Shown: positions 17,444 through 26,648 of the stretch, in pieces
Position numbering within the stretch: the stretch's first letter is position 1
Layout of the letters: the number at the start of each line of letters is the position of its first letter
NCBI GenBank assembly: GCA_011045955.1
Contig: DSBV01000109.1
Span: 1 to 64,000 of the forward strand
Reading direction: 5' to 3'
DNA length: 64,000 bases
Source of the DNA: Bacteroidales bacterium
Lineage (GTDB): Bacteria; Bacteroidota; Bacteroidia; Bacteroidales; Tenuifilaceae
Position numbers and translations under genes: made by a program
Notes under the pieces: model-generated
Seen by the model: the letters and a program-made list of their open reading frames with translations, nothing else
Told to the model about the DNA's origin: nothing
Database searches by the model: none

Positions 17444-20089
17444 ATGAACCTAAATTTTACCACATGCTCAATGCTATTTGCAGCAATATTTACTTTTATT
17501 TCACATCCTCTGACTGCTCAAGATTTTCAAAAAAAAACATGCACGGCGATGCGTGCTGATCCCCAACCTCCTGTGATTGATGGGGTATTGAACGATGAGG
17601 TTTGGCAAAAGGATAATTGGTGTAGTGGCTTTACCCAGCATGAGCCCCACAACGGCGCTGAACCATCGCAGCAAACGGAGTTCATGATTACGTACGATAA
17701 TGATTATCTGTACGCTGCATTCCGTATGTACGATACTGAACCCGAGAAGATTGTTTCGCGGGTTACCCGTCGCGATGATATCGAGGGTGATTATATTGCA
17801 TTAGGTATTGACTCCTACTTTGATAAACGTACTGCATTTATTTTTACGGTAACCGTTTCCGGAACAAAAATGGATATGGTAATGACCGAGAATGGCGATA
17901 GGCAAGACCCTAACTGGGACCCTATATGGTGGGCTAAGACTGCAAGAAACCCAAATGGGTGGACGGCTGAAATGAAAATTCCCCTTAACCAGCTTAGGTT
18001 CTCAGTTGCCGATGAGCAAGCCTGGGGAATACAGGTGGGCCGATACTTGTATAGGAATCAGGAAACCGATTTTTGGCAGCATGTGCCAAAGGATGCACCA
18101 GGTTTTGTCCATTTGTTTGGCGAATTGCATGGACTGAAAGGATTAACCCCGAAACGACAGATTGAAGTTGCTCCCTATGTTGTTACCAAGACCGAAAGTT
18201 TTAAGCCAGAAGATGGGAATCCCTTTATGACCGGGCGGCGTAATGGTCTGAATGCTGGTGTTGATGCCAAAATTGGCCTAACCAATAACTTTACCCTTGA
18301 CCTAACCGTAAATCCCGATTTTGGACAGGTTGAGGCCGACCCAGCCTTGATAAATCTTACCGAATTTGAGACTTACTTTGAGGAGAAACGCCCTTTCTTT
18401 ATCGAAGGGGGTAACCTGCTTAGCTTCCCGTTGATGTTTGGCGATGGTGATCTTGCTTCGAATAACCTATTCTACTCGCGCAGAATTGGAAGGGCTCCAC
18501 AGCATTATCCTGAACTGGATGATAATGAGTACGCCCGCGTGCCTTCCAATACAACTATTCTTGGCGCAGCCAAACTTACAGGCAGGTCGAGTAATGGGCT
18601 ATCGGTGGGTTTACTTGAAAGCGTCACAGGTAATGCCTATGCGAACATCGATTCAGTTGGTTATTGCTATCATCAAATGGTTGAGCCCCTTACCAACTAT
18701 TCTGTTGCTACAGCAAAACAGGAATACAACTCAGGAAATACTATAGTTTCAGGGATGGCTACTTCTACCAACCGTTCACTTACTGGTATCTTGAAGGACG
18801 AGTATCACCGTAATGCTTTTTCAGGAGGTGTCGATTTGGTTCACATGTGGGCTAATAAAAAATATATGGTGGCAGCAAAGCTCTTTGGCAGCCATGTAAA
18901 CGGCAATAAGGAGGCAATACTTTTAACACAAACCAGTTCTGCCCGTTACTTCCAACGCCCCGATATTAAACATGTAAGGTTAGACTCATCAAGAACATCA
19001 CTAACAGGAACAGGAGGATTATTACAGTTTGGCAAGTCGGGCGAGGGTCATTTGCGATACATGGCTGCTGTTGCCTGGCGTTCACCGCAACTAGAGATAA
19101 ATGATATTGGGTTTGCCCAGAATGTCGACGATATCTTTCAGGTGGTATGGGTTGGTATTCGGTACTGGGAACCTACCAAATTGTACCGATGGTTTAACGT
19201 TAACATTAACCAGTGGACAGGATGGGATTTTGGTGGTGAATCGACATATAAAGGAGGAAACATTAATCTGAATCTTAAGTTGCCCAACTACTGGTTTGTT
19301 GGTGGAGGTGTAAACTGGAATGGTGAAAGGTTAAGCGCATCTGAACTAAGAGGTGGCCCGGCAATAAAATTACCTGGGGGTATAAACTACTGGTTTAGCC
19401 TTAGTTCCGATGGGCGTAAGAATTTGATTTTTGGTGCAAGCAACAGCGCTTATTTAGGGAATTACAACAGTTCAAAAAGTAGTAACTATTCCTTTTCAAT
19501 AACCTACAAACCCCTTAAAAGTTTATTGGTAAGGGTTAGCCCTTCGTATTCAAAAAGTCAAAACGAACTTGCTTATGTGACCAATGTTAGCACGTTGAAT
19601 TATACACGATATGTAAGAGGTTCACTTGATCGCAATACCTGGGTTATGTCGTTAAGGGTTGAGTATAGTATCAATCCCGATTTGTCGGTTCAATATTACG
19701 GTAGGACTTACTTTACAACTGGTAGGTACTCCGATTTCAAGTATATTACCAACCCCAGAGCACATAAGTATTCCGATAGGTATTCGCAATTTACCACTTC
19801 CCAAATTACTTACGACTCCAACAATGAGGAGTATTTAGTTGATGAAAACACCGATGGCACTACCGATTACTCGTTTTCGAACCGCGATTTCAACTACCTT
19901 AACCTTCAGTCGAATCTGATAGTTCGATGGGAATACCGACCTGGTTCCAGTGTCTACTTTGTGTGGACACATGGAAAGGAGAATTATGAACCGGTTTACA
20001 GCAATTCTATTGGCGATGATGTTTATAATCTTTGGGATTCGCACCCACAAAATATTTTCTTGGTTAAATTCTCATATAGGTTTAACTAA
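17444..20089 (+). CDS. DUF5916 outer-membrane-type protein with CBM9-like N-terminal domain
   Basis: About 881 aa from the ATG that yields signal peptide MNLNFTTCSMLFAAIFTFISHPLTAQ. Residues about 35-220 resemble a family-9 carbohydrate-binding module (PPVIDGVLNDEVWQ, then AEMKIPLNQLRF). The remainder is DUF5916, with NPDFGQVEADPALINLTEFE, EKRPFFIEGG and FYSRRIG, followed by a strand-rich barrel-like region ending in an aromatic residue (FLVKFSYRFN). The barrel ending suggests outer-membrane location. Function is unknown; transport or proteolysis roles have been guessed for relatives. Monocistronic, with its own terminator. Confidence 0.88.
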   Translation: MNLNFTTCSMLFAAIFTFISHPLTAQDFQKKTCTAMRADPQPPVIDGVLNDEVWQKDNWCSGFTQHEPHNGAEPSQQTEFMITYDNDYLYAAFRMYDTEPEKIVSRVTRRDDIEGDYIALGIDSYFDKRTAFIFTVTVSGTKMDMVMTENGDRQDPNWDPIWWAKTARNPNGWTAEMKIPLNQLRFSVADEQAWGIQVGRYLYRNQETDFWQHVPKDAPGFVHLFGELHGLKGLTPKRQIEVAPYVVTKTESFKPEDGNPFMTGRRNGLNAGVDAKIGLTNNFTLDLTVNPDFGQVEADPALINLTEFETYFEEKRPFFIEGGNLLSFPLMFGDGDLASNNLFYSRRIGRAPQHYPELDDNEYARVPSNTTILGAAKLTGRSSNGLSVGLLESVTGNAYANIDSVGYCYHQMVEPLTNYSVATAKQEYNSGNTIVSGMATSTNRSLTGILKDEYHRNAFSGGVDLVHMWANKKYMVAAKLFGSHVNGNKEAILLTQTSSARYFQRPDIKHVRLDSSRTSLTGTGGLLQFGKSGEGHLRYMAAVAWRSPQLEINDIGFAQNVDDIFQVVWVGIRYWEPTKLYRWFNVNINQWTGWDFGGESTYKGGNINLNLKLPNYWFVGGGVNWNGERLSASELRGGPAIKLPGGINYWFSLSSDGRKNLIFGASNSAYLGNYNSSKSSNYSFSITYKPLKSLLVRVSPSYSKSQNELAYVTNVSTLNYTRYVRGSLDRNTWVMSLRVEYSINPDLSVQYYGRTYFTTGRYSDFKYITNPRAHKYSDRYSQFTTSQITYDSNNEEYLVDENTDGTTDYSFSNRDFNYLNLQSNLIVRWEYRPGSSVYFVWTHGKENYEPVYSNSIGDDVYNLWDSHPQNIFLVKFSYRFN

Positions 20090-20111
20090 AACATATGCTA
20101 ATTATCACATG

Positions 20112-20135
20112 GCCGGAATTTATCCGGCTTTTTTT
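20112..20135 (+). terminator. terminator of the DUF5916 gene
   Basis: GCCGGA (20112-20117)/TCCGGC (20123-20128) stem followed by seven T. Confidence 0.9.
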
Positions 20136-20250
20136 CTTTTAAATAGTTGGTTAATAAACATAAGGCTCTTATCCGCTATTTTTTTGTGATGTTGAACAAC
20201 AACCTGTTAAATTGGTTAATATCTTGGTCAATGATTAAATTGACTTTGAA

Positions 20251-20880
20251 ATGAAAAAACTAACCTATTTTTTAATCCTTTTGGCCTTAGCCTTAACTGT
20301 ATTGTGGGGCTGTAAGGCCCAAAAAACAGTTGAAACTATGAATGCTAAATTTGAGACAGTGACACTAGGAGCAGGATGCTTCTGGTGTGTCGAGGCTATT
20401 TTTAGCCGGGTTAAAGGTGTTACTAAGGTTGAATCGGGTTACTCCGGTGGGAATGTGGTTAATCCTACATACCAGGAGGTTTGCACGGGCAATACCGGCC
20501 ATGCCGAGGTGGTTCAGGTAACCTTTAACCCCGATATTATTCCGTTTGCCAAAATTCTTGAAATCTACTTTAAAACGCATGACCCAACCACGTTAAACCA
20601 ACAGGGAGTTGATATTGGGACGCAGTATCGTTCGGTGATTTTCTATCATACCGAGGAGCAAAAAGCTACCGCCATTGAAATCAAAAACCAGCTCGATGCT
20701 GCAGGAATTTGGAGCAGCCCAATTGTTACTGCTATAGAGCCCTACAAGAACTTTTACAAGGCCGAAAACTATCACCAGAACTACTACGAAGGGAATAAAA
20801 ACCAGCCATATTGTAGAATGGTAATCACTCCTAAACTTGAGACATTTAAAAAAGTTTTTTCCGATTATATCGATAGGTAA
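20251..20880 (+). CDS. msrA: peptide-methionine (S)-S-oxide reductase MsrA, lipoprotein form
   Basis: Reduces methionine-S-sulfoxide in proteins. The catalytic motif GAGCFWCVE is at residues 40-48 (Cys43), followed by GYSGGNVVNPTYQEVCTGNTGHAEVVQV. The N-terminus is a lipoprotein signal with lipobox LWGC (Cys21), so the enzyme should act in the periplasm. Length 209 aa fits signal plus MsrA domain. No MsrB is fused or adjacent. A long stem-loop and a noncoding repeat element follow. Confidence 0.95.
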   Translation: MKKLTYFLILLALALTVLWGCKAQKTVETMNAKFETVTLGAGCFWCVEAIFSRVKGVTKVESGYSGGNVVNPTYQEVCTGNTGHAEVVQVTFNPDIIPFAKILEIYFKTHDPTTLNQQGVDIGTQYRSVIFYHTEEQKATAIEIKNQLDAAGIWSSPIVTAIEPYKNFYKAENYHQNYYEGNKNQPYCRMVITPKLETFKKVFSDYIDR

Positions 20881-20885
20881 ACCTT

Positions 20886-20933
20886 TTTAACCTAAACGCC
20901 ATGAGTTTGTTAATTCATGGCACGATGGTTAAA
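20886..20933 (+). other. long two-part stem-loop after msrA
   Basis: TTTAACC (20886-20892) pairs with GGTTAAA (20927-20933), and inside it GCCATGA (20898-20904) with TCATGGC (20915-20921). The internal loop is 5 nt on each side and the apical loop 10 nt. There is no T-tail, so it is not a standard terminator. It abuts the noncoding element that follows and could be its 5' domain or an mRNA 3'-end stabiliser. Confidence 0.6.
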
Positions 20934-21092
20934 CCCAAATTCGTCAACTGAAAAAAACAATTGACGAATCGACTGACAAATTTTAATAATATAGAAACTT
21001 CGTAATGAGAGACTGTGAAAAGCCTGGATTACCTCGATAGGTTATTAGAAACAAGCTGTTCCTGTTTTTTTGCATTTCTATTGACTAATCTC
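20930..21092 (+). ncRNA. copy 1 of a conserved ~155-nt structured noncoding element
   Basis: Stem A: ATTCGTCAA (20939-20947)/TTGACGAAT (20961-20969). Stem B: GATTA (21027-21031)/TAATC (21086-21090), enclosing stem C: TAGAAA (21046-21051)/TTTCTA (21075-21080). The same order, wording and spacing recur at 58201-58363. It lies between msrA and the M3 peptidase gene and contains no open frame. Strand is assumed from the downstream gene. I do not recognise a described RNA family. Confidence 0.65.
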
Positions 21093-21153
21093 GGTTAAAC
21101 TTTTTTAGGTAATCTTCGTCTAAGAATAAGATCAAACTTTAAAACTGTGAGCT

Positions 21154-23250
21154 ATGAGAAAAACATTAATGCTAATGCTTTTAACCGCATTGATAGCTAT
21201 GAGCTGCCAAAAAAAATCTGATAATCCGTTTTTTGGTGAGTACAAAGCACCTTTTGGGGTACCACCATTCGATGAAATCAAGCTTGAGCACTACCTGCCA
21301 GCCTTCGAAAAGGGAATAGAGGAACAGCAAAAGGAAATTGATGCCATTATTACTAACGAAGAAGAGCCCAACTTTGAGAACACTATTCTCGCTCTTGATA
21401 AATCGGGACGTTTGCTCACCAGGGTTTCAAGGGTGTTTTATAGTTTAAATAGCGCCGAAACTTCACCCGAGATGCAGGCCATTGCGCGTGAAGTTGCTCC
21501 AAAGGTTACCGCTCATCGCGATAATATCAGCCTAAACGATAAACTTTTTAAAAGGATAAAGGCCGTTTACGATAATCGTATGGATTTAAATCTCGACAGC
21601 CTTCAGCTGCGAACCGTAGAAAAGTATTACTCCGATTTTGTTCGTAATGGGGCTAACCTGAACGACGACGATAAGGCTAAACTCCGCGAGATCAACCAAA
21701 AACTTTCGCAGTTAGGATTAAAGTTCGGTGAGAATTTACTCGACGAGACCAACAAGAATTTCATATTGGTAATCGATAAGCCCGAAGATTTGGAAGGTCT
21801 TTCACAGGACATTATTGATGCTGCTGCCATTACAGCCAAACAATTTGGACACGAGGGCAAATGGGTGTTTACCCTGCAAAAGCCCAGCATGATCCCGTTC
21901 CTTCAGTACTCCAAAAAGCGTGAGCTCAGGGAAAAACTCTACATGGGCTATGTGATGCGTTGCAACAATAACGACAAGTTTGACAATAAGGCCATCCTGC
22001 TCGAAATAGCCAACCTGCGTGCACAAAAGGCTAAATTCTTGGGGTACGAAACTTTTAATCACTATGTCATTAGCAACAACATGGCCAAAACCCCCGATGC
22101 CGTTTACAGCTTTTTGAATGAGGTAATGACTCCTGCTCTTAAGGCGGCCATACGTGATAGGGATGCCATGCAGGCAATAATCGACCGCGAGGGTGGCAAC
22201 TTTAAGCTTGCCCCTTGGGACTGGTGGTACTATGCCGAGAAACTTAAAAAGGAAAAATACGACCTGGATGAGGCTGAGCTAAAACCCTACTTTAAGCTCG
22301 ATAATGTTCGTGATGGAATGTTTTACGTGGCAAGCCAGCTTTACGGCATAACCTTTGCCAAGCGCACCGATTTGCCTGTATATCATTCTGAGGTTGAGGT
22401 TTTTGAAGTAAAAGATGAGAATGATAATCATGTCGGCTTGCTTTACCTCGATTACCATCCACGTCCGGGCAAACGCGTAGGTGCATGGTGTGGACGATTC
22501 CGTCAACAAACCTATGAGAATGGTAAAAAAATTACTCCTATTGTTACCATAGTAACCAACTTCACCCGCCCAACTGAAACAACTCCCGCATTGCTAACCT
22601 GGGATGAGGTGGAAACCCTGTTCCATGAGTTTGGCCATGCACTGCACGGACTATTTACCGATGGCCCATACGATAGAATTGCAGGAAGCGTTCCCCGCGA
22701 TATGGTTGAGCTACCCTCGCAAATCATGGAGCATTGGGCTGGTGAGCCACAAGTCCTGAAGTTCTATGCTAAGCATTACCAAACCGGCGAGGTTATGCCC
22801 GATGCGCTGATTGAAAAGTTGCAACGCAGTTCAAAATTCAACCAGGGCTTTGCCACTGTGGAGTACATTGCTGCTGCAATTCTCGATTTGGATTGGCACA
22901 GCTTTACTGAACCCAAGCAGGTTGATGTGCTTGAGTTTGAGAAACAGTCAATGGATCGCATCAAACTAATTCCTGAAATTTATCCCCGCTATCGTACCAC
23001 ATATTTTAATCACATTGTTGGTGGTTATGCCTCAGGATATTATGTTTATCTGTGGGCCGAGGTATTGGATTCCGATGCATTTAACGCTTTTGTTGAAACC
23101 GGCGATATTTTCAACAAAGAGATTGCCGCTAAGTTCCGTAAGCATATACTTGCCGAGGGCGGTAACAACGATGGCATGGTACAGTATCTGAAGTTCCGTG
23201 GTAAAGCGCCCTCTATTGAACCCCTTTTACAAAACAGGGGGCTCAAGTAG
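21154..23250 (+). CDS. dcp: M3 family metallopeptidase, dipeptidyl carboxypeptidase (Dcp)-like lipoprotein
   Basis: Zinc peptidase of 698 aa that removes C-terminal dipeptides from short peptides. The motif HEFGH is at residues 491-495, with the third-ligand Glu downstream in VELPSQIMEHW; NPFFGEYKAPFGVPPFDEIK at the mature N-terminus is typical of the Dcp/OpdA family. A lipobox AMSC (Cys18) predicts a periplasmic lipoprotein. A structured noncoding element lies in the 270-bp upstream region. The last gene before a strong terminator. Confidence 0.93.
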   Translation: MRKTLMLMLLTALIAMSCQKKSDNPFFGEYKAPFGVPPFDEIKLEHYLPAFEKGIEEQQKEIDAIITNEEEPNFENTILALDKSGRLLTRVSRVFYSLNSAETSPEMQAIAREVAPKVTAHRDNISLNDKLFKRIKAVYDNRMDLNLDSLQLRTVEKYYSDFVRNGANLNDDDKAKLREINQKLSQLGLKFGENLLDETNKNFILVIDKPEDLEGLSQDIIDAAAITAKQFGHEGKWVFTLQKPSMIPFLQYSKKRELREKLYMGYVMRCNNNDKFDNKAILLEIANLRAQKAKFLGYETFNHYVISNNMAKTPDAVYSFLNEVMTPALKAAIRDRDAMQAIIDREGGNFKLAPWDWWYYAEKLKKEKYDLDEAELKPYFKLDNVRDGMFYVASQLYGITFAKRTDLPVYHSEVEVFEVKDENDNHVGLLYLDYHPRPGKRVGAWCGRFRQQTYENGKKITPIVTIVTNFTRPTETTPALLTWDEVETLFHEFGHALHGLFTDGPYDRIAGSVPRDMVELPSQIMEHWAGEPQVLKFYAKHYQTGEVMPDALIEKLQRSSKFNQGFATVEYIAAAILDLDWHSFTEPKQVDVLEFEKQSMDRIKLIPEIYPRYRTTYFNHIVGGYASGYYVYLWAEVLDSDAFNAFVETGDIFNKEIAAKFRKHILAEGGNNDGMVQYLKFRGKAPSIEPLLQNRGLK

Positions 23251-23260
23251 ATAAACCAAA

Positions 23261-23292
23261 GGGGTTGCAATTTGCAACCCCATATTTTTTTT
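23261..23292 (+). terminator. terminator of the dcp gene
   Basis: GGGGTTGCAA (23261-23270) pairs with TTGCAACCCC (23272-23281), followed by AT and a run of nine T. Confidence 0.9.
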
Positions 23293-23366
23293 TGCTTTTT
23301 TTTGCTATATTTACGAGGCTAAATAACATTGCTTCATTTTTACGAAGTGCTGTAACCTCTATTCCT

Positions 23367-24413
23367 ATGAATAGATTTACTTTACTTGTTCTGAGCTTAA
23401 CCTTAGTACTGGGTATAAACGGTTGCAAAAAGACCAAGCGTTACGATTTAATTGTGGAGAATGCAGTAATATTTACCGATAGCGGTTTGATTGAGGGCAA
23501 AACCATACTGATAAAAGGCTATACCATAGCTGGGATTATTGATGCCGGCGAGCCTATTCGCACCCGCAAGGTGGTTGATGCTGAACCCAATTCGGCTTGG
23601 ATTTCCCAAATCGAGAGCTGGAAACCAAACCCTAAACTTACTGATGTTATTGCTGTCCAGCAGGTTAAGCAAGGAAAGTGTGCCATTAACCCCAACCCAT
23701 CACCTTGCATTTTCATGGAGGGAGTTTATGCCCATTACAACGAGGCCAGTACAAGTAGTAATAGTTTTTGGATTCTTACTGGAATTCAAAAAGGTTTGAG
23801 CTTTCCCAAAAATATCGAGGGCATACAATCTGTTATAAACCCTTTGCTCTTGTTAACTGGTTCAAACGGTATGGTGGAGAATAGAATAGCTAATGTTTAT
23901 GGTATCAAGCAAAACATACCCGATGAGCTTTTAGCTATTGAGGGGATATCATACATGGTTGAGAGTAGCCCGGCATTGCTCGATTCCGTTGTAACTGCAC
24001 TCGGTTCAATCAATGCGTCGCTTTCCACAGGGTTTTACAGGGTAAAGCATTTTGACGATTCGGGATTTGTTGCCCTTGGTATTGAGTCAACCAAAGCCAT
24101 TAAGCAACGTTTAAAGTATGGCTTTACACACCTGATGGAGTATGTAAGAACCCCTCATGAGCAAGGTGTTGAATTGCGCATTGGCTACAATATGCCATTC
24201 GATGGCTCTGCCTTTGTCCAGGAACAAAATTTATTCATGGAGTATGGGTTTGCGATACCCGAAATTGGCAAGATATCATCGTTCAATGCTGCCAGAGCTC
24301 TTGCTATTCATAACCACAAGGGCAAAATAGCAATAGGCTATACCGCCGACCTTGTAGTATTTCAAAAAAAATTACCGAAGACCATTTCGATTTCACAAAA
24401 ATTAGAAGGGTGA
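23367..24413 (+). CDS. NagA/amidohydrolase-like lipoprotein, probable non-catalytic
   Basis: About 348 aa. Start MNRFTLLVLSLTLVLGINGC gives a lipobox (Cys20). The ends match the composite beta-sandwich of amidohydrolases: DLIVENAVIFTDSGLIEGKT at the N-terminus and FNAARALAIHNHKGKIAIGY, then TADLVVF, at the C-terminus. MEGVYAHYNEA recalls the metal-ligand LEGPF segment of N-acetylglucosamine-6-phosphate deacetylase, and THLMEYVRTPHEQG recalls THLFNAMPPLHHREPG. The expected HxH after the first sandwich is missing (VVDAEPNSAWISQIESW). An extracytoplasmic location is odd for NagA. Likely a binding or structural pseudoenzyme; inference. Confidence 0.6.
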   Translation: MNRFTLLVLSLTLVLGINGCKKTKRYDLIVENAVIFTDSGLIEGKTILIKGYTIAGIIDAGEPIRTRKVVDAEPNSAWISQIESWKPNPKLTDVIAVQQVKQGKCAINPNPSPCIFMEGVYAHYNEASTSSNSFWILTGIQKGLSFPKNIEGIQSVINPLLLLTGSNGMVENRIANVYGIKQNIPDELLAIEGISYMVESSPALLDSVVTALGSINASLSTGFYRVKHFDDSGFVALGIESTKAIKQRLKYGFTHLMEYVRTPHEQGVELRIGYNMPFDGSAFVQEQNLFMEYGFAIPEIGKISSFNAARALAIHNHKGKIAIGYTADLVVFQKKLPKTISISQKLEG

Positions 24414-24502
24414 TTAAAGTGCGGAAGGGCTGTGAAAAGTTAAAACAAACTAAATTCTAGGATAAGACTTATAAACTACATAACATCTAAATTAATTTGA
24501 CT

Positions 24503-26032
24503 ATGGGAAACAAAGATTTTATTTACAAGCCAAGGGATTTTCGAACAATTAGACTATGGAAAGATGTAAAAGATGAAGAGTGGAACGATCCTCTCTGGCA
24601 ACTAAAGAATTCCATTCGAAATGTTGAACAACTCAGGCAAGTCATAAGCCTGAACGATTTTCAGGAACAAGAAATACGGCGCGTGGTGGATGAGCTGGAA
24701 CGACAAGGGAAAGATCCGCTCCGAATAACGCCTTACTACGCATCGCTAATGAATGAAGATCCCTTTCATCCTGATATTCCTGAAGATGAGAAAGGGAGTA
24801 CCAGGCTCGACCCAATATTTTGGCAAAGTGTACCTACTCCGGCCCATCTTTTATTCCCCAATACTGGGAAAGAAGATGCCATGAGCGAGGGATCAAGAAG
24901 TTATGGGGCGGCTTACCAGCGCTACCCCAACAGGGTAGCCCTGTTTGTTGCGCAAAACACAAGTTGTGCATCCTATTGCGCTCACTGCCAAAGGACAAAA
25001 TCGCTTGATGCTACGTGTGATGTGAATCTTGAGCTTATTAATAAGGGCTTATTTTATATCAACTACAATAAAAATATTGATGAGGTTTTGGTTACCGGTG
25101 GCGATGCGTTGCGGGTAAGCAAAAAACGCTTGCAGTACGTTCTGGAGGAGTTGAGTAAGATGGATCATGTCCGGGTTATTCGTATTGCAACCAGAGTGCC
25201 GGTAGTTATGCCTATGGGCGTAACCGATGAAATACTCGCGTTAATCAGGGATTCCGCTAATAGGTATAATTCCGGGCCCGATAAATACGTTTACTTCATG
25301 ATCCATGTAAATCATTACAAGGAAATCACTGCCGATTTTGCTGCAGCCATTAAACGTATTAACAGTTACGGCTTTACTGTCCGAAACCAAACTGTTTTCC
25401 TGAATCATGTTAACGACTACTTTGTAACCCTGGCCAAAACTTTTCGCAGGATGTTTTGGGTGGGTGTTCATCCTTATTACCTGCTTCAGTGCCACAAGGA
25501 GAAAGGCATTGTCCATTTTATCTCACCCATACAGGTTGGCCAAATTTACATGAAACATATGCAGGGATGGCTATCGGGAATTGTGAGGCCAAACTATGCT
25601 GTGAATATTGAGGGAGGCGGCGGTAAAGTTTTATTGATGCCCCTAAATTATGATAATCTTAATGTGAATCTAAAAGTTGACGATAAAATTTCCGAGAGTA
25701 GAGCAAAAGTTCACACATGGGACGATAAAGAAATATTCGACTATGAGGCGCTAGGACGAGCAACTCGGAGTGAATACAACCAAGCCGTTAACATAATGGA
25801 TAAGTTTATTGGCCGGAAGGGTGTATTTGTACCTAAAATTATTATTGTGGATAAACAGGGGAATTATATTGAAACAACCAACCGTACAAAGCTGCCCCGA
25901 TTTGAAAAGCAAAAAAAGGCTGTATTGCTTGACTATGAGACCAACTCATCGGGGATGCCAATTACTAATCCTGCTAAAATTACCAAGAAACTCGACGAGC
26001 TATATAAAAATTCGGAGTATTCAAAGCTCTAA
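24503..26032 (+). CDS. KamA family radical SAM aminomutase (lysine 2,3-aminomutase-like)
   Basis: About 509 aa from ATG 24503; a TTG two codons earlier is also open. The radical-SAM cluster motif CxxxCxxC is Cys155, Cys159, Cys162 (TSCASYCAHCQR). KamA family features include VLVTGGDALRVSKKRL, IRIATRVPVVMP and HPYYLLQCH. The family uses PLP and SAM to shift amino groups between C2 and C3. The protein is longer than classical lysine 2,3-aminomutase (about 416 aa), with extra N-terminal sequence, so the substrate is uncertain. No lysine-fermentation genes adjoin it. Confidence 0.85.
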   Translation: MGNKDFIYKPRDFRTIRLWKDVKDEEWNDPLWQLKNSIRNVEQLRQVISLNDFQEQEIRRVVDELERQGKDPLRITPYYASLMNEDPFHPDIPEDEKGSTRLDPIFWQSVPTPAHLLFPNTGKEDAMSEGSRSYGAAYQRYPNRVALFVAQNTSCASYCAHCQRTKSLDATCDVNLELINKGLFYINYNKNIDEVLVTGGDALRVSKKRLQYVLEELSKMDHVRVIRIATRVPVVMPMGVTDEILALIRDSANRYNSGPDKYVYFMIHVNHYKEITADFAAAIKRINSYGFTVRNQTVFLNHVNDYFVTLAKTFRRMFWVGVHPYYLLQCHKEKGIVHFISPIQVGQIYMKHMQGWLSGIVRPNYAVNIEGGGGKVLLMPLNYDNLNVNLKVDDKISESRAKVHTWDDKEIFDYEALGRATRSEYNQAVNIMDKFIGRKGVFVPKIIIVDKQGNYIETTNRTKLPRFEKQKKAVLLDYETNSSGMPITNPAKITKKLDELYKNSEYSKL

Positions 26033-26052
26033 TATTGAATTGGTTTAACATT

Positions 26053-26085
26053 AAGGCCGTTTTGATTGATCAGAATGGCCTTTTT
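26053..26085 (+). terminator. terminator of the kamA-like gene
   Basis: AAGGCC.../...GGCCTT stem, extended by TTTTGAT/ATCAGAA with a G-T pair, followed by five T. Confidence 0.85.
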
Positions 26086-26608
26086 GTATTTTGTGCTATG
26101 AATTAGCGAATTCAGGTCATCAGTTTCACTGCTCACTATTCGCTGTTCATTGTTCATTGTTCACTCTAACTTCCTCTAACATCCTCTAACTCCATCATAT
26201 TCAATTTATTTTGATTAATTCCGATTATTCCGACTCATTCCGATTCCTTAATTATTAATTAGTGATTGGCCGTAAAGTTTAAAGTGTTTATAACTAATAT
26301 TAAAATAGTGTAATCGTAAAACGAAATTATTGTAAATTAGACATCAAATAAAATATGCGTTTGTTTGCAGATATAAAGATAAAGTTTTAAAAAACCAGCT
26401 GGGCAGAGAATCTGGAGTTATGTTTAATTGACAATATTATTGAACAACATTCCTTTCTTATTCAACTTTTAGCCTCTGCTCCTGCTCCTACCATCATTTT
26501 TATTTTATACCCCTATCTGCTTGCGCCTTATTGGAACAAATTTGAGTTAAATGTTTTTTGGGGGTTCTATAAAATCATTTAGGATAAATAAATCAATTGG
26601 TATATTTT
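26086..26608. other. low-complexity border of the defence island
   Basis: No gene. It holds short imperfect repeats such as TGTTCATTGTTCATTGTTCA, CTTCCTCTAACATCCTCTAAC and ATTCCGATTATTCCGACTC, then strongly AT-rich sequence. It marks the shift into the AT-rich restriction-type island. Confidence 0.4.
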
Positions 26609-26609
26609 A

Positions 26610-26617
26610 TACTTTTG
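26610..26617 (+). promoter_or_regulatory. -7 box of the helicase operon
   Basis: TACTTTTG matches TAnnTTTG, 32 bp before the helicase ATG. No convincing -33 element. Confidence 0.45.
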
Positions 26618-26648
26618 CAAAATAAGCTAATTTTTAAAAAAATATATT

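Noticed and set aside
20930-21092. 6S RNA or a known riboswitch
   Set aside because: There is no long rod with a central bubble and no conserved core that I recognise from SAM, TPP, cobalamin or cyclic-di-GMP switches.
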